NCBI GenBank assembly: GCA_023388555.1
Contig: JAEWGA010000026.1
Span: 1 to 11,905, forward strand
DNA: 11,905 nucleotides
Direction: 5' to 3'
Origin: Bacteroidota bacterium
GTDB lineage: Bacteria; Bacteroidota; Bacteroidia; Bacteroidales; Porphyromonadaceae
Shown here: one piece after another, positions 6,114 to 11,905 of the stretch
Layout: each line of letters starts with the position of its first letter
How positions within the stretch are numbered: the first letter of the stretch is position 1
The notes under the pieces: generated by a model
The model's input: only the letters and a program-made list of their open reading frames with translations
The model's database searches: none
What the model was told of the DNA's origin: nothing
Translations under genes and position numbers: made by a program

Positions 6114-9100
6114 ATGAATGTATTCTTAGAGTCTATCGCAAAACACTTTATTCAGCACTATGCACAAAACCTGCATAGCTATTGTTTTGTGTTTCCCAAT
6201 AGGCGCTCGGGAAAGTTTTTTGCTCATTACTTGCAGCAATCGGCATCAGCACCGTTTATAATGCCGCAGATTACAACGCTGACGGACCTTGTGGCACAAA
6301 CTTATCACTATAATACTGTGGACCCTGTTATCTTGGTTTTGGAGTTATACAAAGTGTATTACCATATGGTGCAAGAGAGTAGGGGTGTGCCTTTTGATTT
6401 CGATAGTTTCTATGCTGTAGGAGAAATGATTCTGAATGACTTTGGCGATGTGGATAGGCAACTGATAGATGCAAAGGAACTTTTTGGTAATGTATTCGAT
6501 TTCGAGAGTATCAGGACCGACTTGCGGGAGGTGCTTTCGCGTGAACAGTGGGACCAGCTAAAGCGGTATTTTACGCTGCCAGACCATATAGAAGATGCCC
6601 CTAACGATAGGGATAGCTACCACCAGAAGTTCTCTTACCTTTGGAGCCAACTGTATAATTTGTATACGGAATATAAGCAAACCCTTAAAGCCAAAGGGTT
6701 GTGTTACGACGGCATGGCATTACGCCAGTTGGCCGAGGATACCGAGAAGTTGGAGCTTATAACCAAACGTTCCCGGTTGGTATTGGTGGGCTTTTACACA
6801 ATAACGAAGGCGGAACGCAAAATTTTTGAGGCCTTCCAGAGGGGAGGGGCTTTGTTTTACCGAGACATTCCGGCAACCTATTTGCCAGAAATGGTAGATG
6901 CCGAGGAGCTGGATGCCTCTTTCCCGATGCCTACGGGGGTTGATGCCATAGACTTTGGGAAGGAGCAAAAGCATCCCGTTTTTGAAACCTACGTATTCTC
7001 CTCTACCGTTGCCCAAACAACCTTTTTAGGGCACAAGTTGCGGGAGGTTTCCAATACCGATATTCAGCAGTTAAAAGCTGCCGTTGTATTACCCACAGAG
7101 CGTTTGCTGGTACCCTTGCGAGCTGCCTTGCCAACGGATATAGAGCAGGTGAACGTAACCATGGGCTACCCCGTTAAGGATACGCAGTTGGCTGGTATGT
7201 TGGAGCTTCTGTTGCAGGCATTGCAAACACAGGAGCTGGTTGGTAAGTTAAAAGGAGATAGGCTATGGAGTGCAAGGGATGTGCAAGCTATTATTTCCCA
7301 AAGCGTTTTTACTCCAATACTATCTGGGGGTGGTCTTGCCTCGGGGGCAGAATCGCTTAGCCGGAGCATTTATAAGAAGTTAAGGCAAGAGCGCCTGTAT
7401 AACGTGAGTGCGGCTCAGCTGAAACTTTTTTTAACCGAGTTGCTATCAGCCAATGAGGCCAGCGATTTGTTTCATCACATCTTTGGCTTAACGGATAAAC
7501 CCACCGGAATGGAGGTATTAAGGTATGTGCGTGAGATATTGCAAATACTTTATAACTGTTTCCCGTTGAGCCAGGAAAATACTAATGACGAAAAGGAAGA
7601 GCAAGGTGAGCCATTAATTAATTTGACTTTACACCAAGCGGTTATCCCCCACCTTATGAGGGGGGTTGATGAGGTGATATCTTCGGTTCAAACAACCGAG
7701 AATGCTCAGAACCTTACCTCGTCGATGGCTTATAACATATTGCGTACGTTAATACGAAACTCGCGAATACCTTTTACTGGAGAACCGCTGAAAGGCTTAC
7801 AAGTAATGGGAATACTTGAGGCTCGCTGCCTGGATTTTAAAACGCTATATATCCCCGATGCCTCGGAAGGCCTATTGCCTCAAAAACGGCGGGTAATGGG
7901 GATTATCCCGTACGTATTGCGCTTGGCTTTTGATATGCCTACGTATAAGTGGCAGGACAGAATACGGGCTTACAACTTTTTTCGGCTTATAGCTAAAGCA
8001 GAAAAGGTAGTGTTTACGTATGATGCTACCAAAAACAGCTATTCAACAGGCGAAATATCCCGATACCTATCCATCCTGAAGTACATATATGGTAGAAACT
8101 TAAATACACAGGGGGTGGCCTATCCTTTAATGCCCATAGGTAAGGTGCAGAGCGTAGAGATAGACCCCGAAAGGCTAAAAGCATACAGGGATGCCCTTGT
8201 GTTGGACAAAGAGAAGGGGAGGAGGTACTTATCGCCATCGGCCATAAAGGACTATATCCAGTGCCCCCGCCAGTTCTATTATAAAAAAATATTAGGGATA
8301 GAGCAGGAGGAAGAGCCCGAGGACTTGGTACAGGCTAACGTATTAGGTGATATTGTACACAATACGTTGGGTAAGTTACTCGATAGGTATAAGGGTAAGC
8401 CTATTGATAAGGCCGAGGTTAAACAATGGCTTTTGCCCCAAGACCCTACAATAAATAGAATACTTACGGAGCAATTTACCGAGCAAAAAATACGTATTAA
8501 AGGTTATAACGAAGTGCAATATGGCGTGGCAAAGCATATGGTACAGGAGACCCTGCGCAAGGAGTGTGCAAGAAAAGAGCAACTTATATATATAGGAGAG
8601 GAAATCCCTTGCACGGTGCGGTATCCCTTAGCCGGTATGCATGTGAACCTTGGGGGGCGTTTGGACCGTGTAGATGTTTTGCCAGGTGAATATATTCGTG
8701 TAGTGGATTACAAAACAGGTCGCGATGTGCGTACCTTCTCGTTGGAAGACTTTGATGTGAAGAAACCCCTCTTCAATGGGGCTGCATTCCAAATATTAGC
8801 GTATTGCTTGATGTTAGAGTATTGCAACGATAACTGTTGGAAGCAACAATACGGAACCTGCAATTTATTACCTGCTTTATCCAAAACTGTGGAAGGAGTA
8901 GGTGATGATTTCCTTAAGTGGAAAAAGGACCGAAAGCAGGAGGACTTACTTTCGTTTGCCAGCCTAAGAGATGACTTTAAAGCTAAGTTTGAAAGCATTT
9001 TGCTGAGGATTGTACGGGACGACCAGGAATTTCGCCCTGTTGTTGATAAGGATACAAAAACGGAAGAAAAGGCGTGCCTCTATTGTCCGGCTAAGGGAAT

Positions 9101-9155
9101 ATGTATTAAGGATAAAAAGGATTGGGAAGATAATACTCAGATACCCAGCTTGTAA
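6114..9155 (+). CDS. AddB-like PD-(D/E)XK nuclease with Fe-S cluster motif (exonuclease V family)
   Basis: A 1013-aa protein related to AddB/RecB-type subunits that process double-strand DNA ends for recombination. The N-terminal 600 or so residues look like a degenerate helicase fold: the start has VFPNRRSGKFFAHYL but no GxxGxGK(S/T) Walker A, as expected for a scaffold rather than a motor. The C-terminal nuclease (about 705-1000) has SPSAIKDYIQCPRQFYYK with C717, GDIVH with H749, RLDRVD with D851, VVDYKTG with D865 and K867, and FQILAY with Q893: a complete RecB-like nuclease site. C717 together with C988, C991 and C997 (CLYC...C) fits the four-cysteine iron-sulfur staple of AddB. An AddA (UvrD-like helicase-nuclease) partner is normally adjacent but is not in this window; the gene upstream is divergent tsaC. 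It is followed by lipB one base after its stop. Confidence 0.9.
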   Translation: MNVFLESIAKHFIQHYAQNLHSYCFVFPNRRSGKFFAHYLQQSASAPFIMPQITTLTDLVAQTYHYNTVDPVILVLELYKVYYHMVQESRGVPFDFDSFYAVGEMILNDFGDVDRQLIDAKELFGNVFDFESIRTDLREVLSREQWDQLKRYFTLPDHIEDAPNDRDSYHQKFSYLWSQLYNLYTEYKQTLKAKGLCYDGMALRQLAEDTEKLELITKRSRLVLVGFYTITKAERKIFEAFQRGGALFYRDIPATYLPEMVDAEELDASFPMPTGVDAIDFGKEQKHPVFETYVFSSTVAQTTFLGHKLREVSNTDIQQLKAAVVLPTERLLVPLRAALPTDIEQVNVTMGYPVKDTQLAGMLELLLQALQTQELVGKLKGDRLWSARDVQAIISQSVFTPILSGGGLASGAESLSRSIYKKLRQERLYNVSAAQLKLFLTELLSANEASDLFHHIFGLTDKPTGMEVLRYVREILQILYNCFPLSQENTNDEKEEQGEPLINLTLHQAVIPHLMRGVDEVISSVQTTENAQNLTSSMAYNILRTLIRNSRIPFTGEPLKGLQVMGILEARCLDFKTLYIPDASEGLLPQKRRVMGIIPYVLRLAFDMPTYKWQDRIRAYNFFRLIAKAEKVVFTYDATKNSYSTGEISRYLSILKYIYGRNLNTQGVAYPLMPIGKVQSVEIDPERLKAYRDALVLDKEKGRRYLSPSAIKDYIQCPRQFYYKKILGIEQEEEPEDLVQANVLGDIVHNTLGKLLDRYKGKPIDKAEVKQWLLPQDPTINRILTEQFTEQKIRIKGYNEVQYGVAKHMVQETLRKECARKEQLIYIGEEIPCTVRYPLAGMHVNLGGRLDRVDVLPGEYIRVVDYKTGRDVRTFSLEDFDVKKPLFNGAAFQILAYCLMLEYCNDNCWKQQYGTCNLLPALSKTVEGVGDDFLKWKKDRKQEDLLSFASLRDDFKAKFESILLRIVRDDQEFRPVVDKDTKTEEKACLYCPAKGICIKDKKDWEDNTQIPSL

Positions 9156-9156
9156 T

Positions 9157-9843
9157 ATGCCACAAATCAAAATCCATAACAAGGGGTATAACCCCTATGA
9201 AGTAGCACTAAAAGAGCAACAAGAGTTGTTCCAAGAATTAATTAGTGCAAAGCAAAACGGCCTCCAATTACCTAACCACCTATTGCTCAATATCCATGAG
9301 CCTGTTATTACCTTGGGGCTACACGCTAAAAATAACAACGTATTATTACCCGCCAACCAGTTAGCGGATATGGGTATTAAGGTGTTCCAAACCCAAAGAG
9401 GTGGCGATGTAACCTATCATGGACCGGGACAGTGGACAATCTATCCTATTTTGGATTTGGAGTCCATAGGTATTGGGGTACGCGAATATGTGTTTAGGTT
9501 GGAACAGGTTGTACTGGATATGTTAGCCAAGTATGGTATTCGGGGCGAACGTATCTCGGGAGCTGCAGGAGTGTGGGTTCGTAGACCCGATGCCTACCCC
9601 GAAAAGGTTTGTGCTGTAGGCATTCGTTGCAGTCACTTTGTTACAATGCACGGTATCGCCTTAAATGTTAACACTTATTTGCCCCATTTCCAGCTAATTA
9701 ATCCCTGTGGTTATACCGATAAAGGGGTAACCTCCTTAGCTGCATTATTAGGACAAGAGCTGGATATGAACAGGGTTGCACAAGACTTTATTGCTCACTT
9801 TATAGCTGCATTTAATTTGGATGTGGCTGAGCCCGAAATTTAA
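9157..9843 (+). CDS. lipB: Lipoyl(octanoyl) transferase LipB
   Basis: A 228-aa cytoplasmic enzyme that moves octanoate from octanoyl-ACP onto the lipoyl domains of 2-oxoacid dehydrogenases and the glycine cleavage H protein, before sulfur insertion by LipA. Signatures are RGGDVTYHGPGQ (81-92), EKVCAVGIR (149-157) with the conserved K150, and LINPCGY (180-186) with the acyl-thioester Cys C184. The frame is open upstream into the addB-like gene, but that part matches no LipB and overlaps a well-conserved coding region. The ATG at 9157, one base after the previous stop, gives the usual N terminus. This spacing implies co-transcription and probable translational coupling with the AddB-like gene, with no obvious functional link. 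Confidence 0.97.
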   Translation: MPQIKIHNKGYNPYEVALKEQQELFQELISAKQNGLQLPNHLLLNIHEPVITLGLHAKNNNVLLPANQLADMGIKVFQTQRGGDVTYHGPGQWTIYPILDLESIGIGVREYVFRLEQVVLDMLAKYGIRGERISGAAGVWVRRPDAYPEKVCAVGIRCSHFVTMHGIALNVNTYLPHFQLINPCGYTDKGVTSLAALLGQELDMNRVAQDFIAHFIAAFNLDVAEPEI

Positions 9844-9858
9844 GAACCTGAAAAATTT

Positions 9859-9866
9859 TACCTTTG
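9859..9866 (+). promoter_or_regulatory. Probable marC promoter (-7 box)
   Basis: TACCTTTG is a full match to the Bacteroidota TAnnTTTG box and sits 16 nt after the lipB stop. A weak TTT at 9839-9841 could serve as the upstream element. Transcription would begin near 9872. No clear terminator for lipB is seen, so read-through from the upstream operon is also possible. Confidence 0.5.
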
Positions 9867-9880
9867 CGGTGCAATAAATT

Positions 9881-9922
9881 ATGGAGCAGATGCCTCCGTA
9901 TAACCATTTATTTAAAAATTGA
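9881..9922 (+). CDS. Possible 13-codon leader ORF before marC
   Basis: An ATG at 9881, close to the predicted transcript start, opens a 13-codon frame (MEQMPPYNHLFKN). It stops with TGA at 9920-9922, two bases before the marC ATG at 9925. The position suits translational coupling, but there is no Shine-Dalgarno sequence and a frame this short can easily occur by chance. Confidence 0.2.
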   Translation: MEQMPPYNHLFKN

Positions 9923-9924
9923 CT

Positions 9925-10542
9925 ATGGCAGATTTTCTATCTTTTTTCTCTTACGTTAAAGTGACGGAAGTGTCCAGTGTTTTTATCGTTCTTTTTGCAG
10001 TGATAGATATAATAGGAGCGATACCTATTATTGTGAGTTTGCAGGAAAAAGGACAGAAAATAGAGCCTTTTAAAACTTTCTTTTTCTCGTTGCTTATTCT
10101 AATTACTTTTTTATTCTTAGGTCAAGCTATTTTGAATTTGCTGAGTGTGGATTTGCAGTCCTTTGCTGCAGCTGGTGCTATCATACTCTTTTTCCTTGCT
10201 TTCGAGATGATTTTTGGTATAGAATTCTTCAAGAATGATAGCCCCTCTGGCTCTGCCACCTTAGTGCCGCTCGTATTCCCTTTAATTGCTGGTGCTGCGT
10301 CGTTCACCACACTGCTTTCTTTCCGAGCACAATACCATGTAATTAATATCATTATTGCTACGGTATTAAACCTGTTGGTTGTTTATTTTGTACTGCGCAA
10401 TATCCGTTATGTAGAGCGTGTATTTGGCAAAGGAGGCGTATATGTTATGCGCAAGTTTTTTGGTATTGTCCTCTTGGCTATGTCCGTAAAACTATTCACC
10501 GAAAACTTGGCATCTTTAATAGGCCAAATAAAAGGTTTATAG
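9925..10542 (+). CDS. MarC family integral membrane protein
   Basis: A 205-aa inner-membrane protein of the MarC/UPF0056 family with about six hydrophobic segments. Recognisable family parts are FAVIDIIGAIPIIVSL near the N terminus, and VPLVFPLIAGAASFTTLL in the middle, which corresponds to the conserved PLxxPxxAGPGxxTT region with the usual Pro-Gly changed to Ala-Ala. The family's biochemical function is unknown; the old link of E. coli MarC to antibiotic resistance was not upheld. The frame can be read from a TTG at 9919, but the ATG at 9925 is the natural start. The gene has its own -7 box at 9859-9866 and is followed by the fba promoter. Confidence 0.93.
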   Translation: MADFLSFFSYVKVTEVSSVFIVLFAVIDIIGAIPIIVSLQEKGQKIEPFKTFFFSLLILITFLFLGQAILNLLSVDLQSFAAAGAIILFFLAFEMIFGIEFFKNDSPSGSATLVPLVFPLIAGAASFTTLLSFRAQYHVINIIIATVLNLLVVYFVLRNIRYVERVFGKGGVYVMRKFFGIVLLAMSVKLFTENLASLIGQIKGL

Positions 10543-10554
10543 TATGGGATGCAC

Positions 10555-10588
10555 TTGTGCGGTATTAAAGCATAAAATAGTATCTTTG
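10555..10588 (+). promoter_or_regulatory. Promoter of fba
   Basis: TATCTTTG (10581-10588) is a full TAnnTTTG match, with TTG at 10555-10557 about 23 nt upstream as a plausible, slightly distant -33 element. The predicted transcript has a leader of roughly 65-70 nt. The leader holds a small AACCC/GGGTT stem (10598-10602 with 10613-10617) of doubtful meaning. The sequence before the ATG is A-rich with no Shine-Dalgarno, usual for highly expressed Bacteroidota genes. Confidence 0.65.
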
Positions 10589-10661
10589 TAGTACACAAAC
10601 CCCTGCGTAAAAGGGTTAGGTAAGAAACAATTATACCATAACTAAATTACAAGTTCAAATC

Positions 10662-11657
10662 ATGGTAAACTATAAAGATTTAGGCTTGGTGAACTCCAAA
10701 GAGATGTTCGCAAAAGCTGTTAAAGGCGGTTATGCTATTCCGGCCTTTAACTTTAACAACTTAGAGCAAATGCAGGCCATTATACAGGCTGCAGTAGAAA
10801 CAAAATCGCCCGTTATCCTTCAGGTTTCAAGTGGTGCTCGTAAGTATGCAAACCAAACTTTGCTGCGTTACTTGGCGCAAGGAGCTGTAGAGTATGCCAA
10901 AGAATTAGGCGAAGAGGCTCCCCAAATTGTATTGCACCTGGACCACGGGGATACGTTTGAGTTATGCAAGAGCTGTATAGATATGGGCTTCTCTTCTGTA
11001 ATGATAGATGGCTCTGCTCACTCTTTTGAAGACAATATTGCATTAACTAAGAAAGTAGTAGAATACGCACACCAACACGATGTTACCGTGGAAGGTGAGT
11101 TGGGTGTACTCGCTGGGGTAGAAGATGATGTGGTAGCCGAAACCCACACCTATACTCGCCCCGAAGAAGTGGTGGAATTTGTTCAGCGTACAGGGGTAGA
11201 CTCTTTGGCTATATCCATAGGTACCTCTCACGGAGCAAATAAATTTACTCCCGAACAGTGTACGCGTAACGAAAAAGGGCAGTTAGTGCCTCCCCCCTTG
11301 CGCTTCGATATCCTAGAGGAAATAGAGAAGCAAATCCCTGGATTCCCTATCGTGCTTCACGGTTCTTCTTCTGTACCTCAGGATGAAGTAGAAACAATCA
11401 ATAAGTATGGTGGTGCTTTGAAGGACGCAATAGGTATTCCCGAAGAACAGTTACGCAAAGCGGCTAAGTCGGCTGTATGTAAAATTAATATCGACTCCGA
11501 TGGCCGTTTAGCAATGACGGCTGCTGTACGTAAGGTGTTCCACGATAATCCAGCAGAATTCGATCCTCGTAAGTATCTGGGCCCCGCTCGTGAAAGCCTG
11601 AAAAAACTTTACAAGCACAAAATCCAGAATGTATTAGGTTCGGACAACAAGCTCTGA
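10662..11657 (+). CDS. fba: Class II fructose-1,6-bisphosphate aldolase
   Basis: A 331-aa zinc-dependent cytoplasmic aldolase that interconverts fructose-1,6-bisphosphate with dihydroxyacetone phosphate and glyceraldehyde-3-phosphate. Motifs in order: YAIPAFNFNN (24-33); HLDHGD (92-97), with D94 as proposed catalytic acid and H95 as zinc ligand; SVMIDGSAH (112-120); VEGELG (143-148) with E144; SIGTSHGANKF (185-195) with zinc ligand H190; and VLHGSSSVP (231-239) with zinc ligand H233. A KINIDSD segment follows and binds phosphate in the family. The length is normal for the subgroup used in Bacteroidota. It is transcribed alone between its own promoter and the terminator at 11675-11715. It has no functional tie to marC upstream. 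Confidence 0.98.
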   Translation: MVNYKDLGLVNSKEMFAKAVKGGYAIPAFNFNNLEQMQAIIQAAVETKSPVILQVSSGARKYANQTLLRYLAQGAVEYAKELGEEAPQIVLHLDHGDTFELCKSCIDMGFSSVMIDGSAHSFEDNIALTKKVVEYAHQHDVTVEGELGVLAGVEDDVVAETHTYTRPEEVVEFVQRTGVDSLAISIGTSHGANKFTPEQCTRNEKGQLVPPPLRFDILEEIEKQIPGFPIVLHGSSSVPQDEVETINKYGGALKDAIGIPEEQLRKAAKSAVCKINIDSDGRLAMTAAVRKVFHDNPAEFDPRKYLGPARESLKKLYKHKIQNVLGSDNKL

Positions 11658-11674
11658 TAACCAGTATAACAAAG

Positions 11675-11715
11675 AGAGAGGGTGTGTCGAAATAGGCACA
11701 CCCTCTTTTTTTTTT
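11675..11715 (+). terminator. Intrinsic terminator of fba, conserved-loop type
   Basis: A 9-bp stem (11680-11688 with 11695-11703), extended by about 3 A/G-T/C pairs outside, closes the loop GAAATA and is followed by a ten-T run (11706-11715). It starts 22 nt after the fba stop. The core GTGTCGAAATAGGCAC is identical to that of the terminator at 109-152 when both are read in the direction of transcription. Confidence 0.92.
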
Positions 11716-11905
11716 GCCCATAGCCACAGCACGGGAAACCAACACCAACGGCAGCCCCCAAGAGGAGGGGGGTATATGATGAGACCTTTGAAAATCAGAG
11801 GGGCTGAAAATTGGAGTTGGATTGGGTTCAAAAATGACTTCATTCGGGAGAGAAAAAGTCAGAATATTCCTTCCCCTTACCCCCTTCTGAGCTCTAAATG
11901 CGAAC
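11716..11905 (+). other. Right-edge stretch with a possible gene start
   Basis: No recognisable gene. An ATG-ATG pair at 11776-11781 opens a plus-strand frame that stays open to the window edge (43 codons, beginning MMRPLKIRGAENW). It is preceded at 7 nt by AGGAGG (11763-11768), a textbook Shine-Dalgarno, which is unusual here since none of the other genes has one. The translated sequence resembles no family I know, and no TAnnTTTG box precedes it, so it may be chance. Confidence 0.2.

Noticed and set aside
9010..9156. Upstream extension of lipB into the addB-like gene
   Set aside because: The extra residues match no LipB and overlap the Fe-S cysteine region of the nuclease; the ATG at 9157 gives the normal family length.
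10598..10617. Small AACCC/GGGTT stem in the fba leader as a riboswitch or attenuator
   Set aside because: Only 5 bp with a 10-nt loop and no T-run or known riboswitch features; likely chance.
11634..11843. Minus-strand frame at the right edge
   Set aside because: It runs through the fba terminator hairpin and its T-tract and into the end of fba, so it is not a plausible gene.
1..11905. Defence island, prophage, insertion sequence, CRISPR or RNA genes
   Set aside because: No transposase, integrase, repeat array, tRNA-like fold or toxin-antitoxin pair was seen; the AddB-like nuclease is best explained as a housekeeping repair protein.

Overview
The window looks like an ordinary chromosomal segment of a Bacteroidota bacterium, most likely order Bacteroidales. 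Three things point there: promoter-like TAnnTTTG boxes (the Bacteroidota -7 element) sit upstream of several genes, Shine-Dalgarno sequences are nearly absent, and the gene content is typical of the group (a NagB-like/LmbE fusion, a tsaC-ClC-fmt cluster, an AddB-type nuclease without a P-loop). I cannot name a genus.

Layout. The left half is on the minus strand. A tight cluster of tsaC (threonylcarbamoyl-AMP synthase), a CBS-domain ClC chloride transporter/channel and fmt (Met-tRNA formyltransferase) runs leftwards from a strong promoter near 5792-5823, with gaps of only 23-26 nt. It is followed, after a 197-nt gap, by a 669-aa fusion of a NagB/SIS-like domain with an LmbE/PIG-L deacetylase domain, which ends at a strong terminator (109-152). 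A 347-nt divergent intergenic region (5767-6113) carries promoters for both directions. The right half is on the plus strand: an AddB-like PD-(D/E)XK/Fe-S nuclease (1013 aa), lipB one base after it, then marC and a class II fructose-bisphosphate aldolase (fba), each with its own TAnnTTTG box. fba ends at a terminator whose stem-loop matches the one at the left edge.

How the genes fit together. Most are housekeeping: tRNA modification (TsaC), initiator tRNA formylation (Fmt), lipoate attachment (LipB), glycolysis/gluconeogenesis (Fba), and recombinational repair (AddB). I see no mobile element, CRISPR array, tRNA, rRNA or recognisable defence island.

The most interesting points are: (1) two terminators sharing an identical oriented 16-nt core with a compensatory stem change; (2) apparent loss of all the classical NagB catalytic residues in a protein whose LmbE zinc site is intact; (3) a ClC protein with a channel-like Val at the internal proton-glutamate position; (4) inverted repeats placed like operators or mRNA structures in front of the fusion gene and in the addB promoter region; (5) an AddB-like gene without an adjacent addA in the window.
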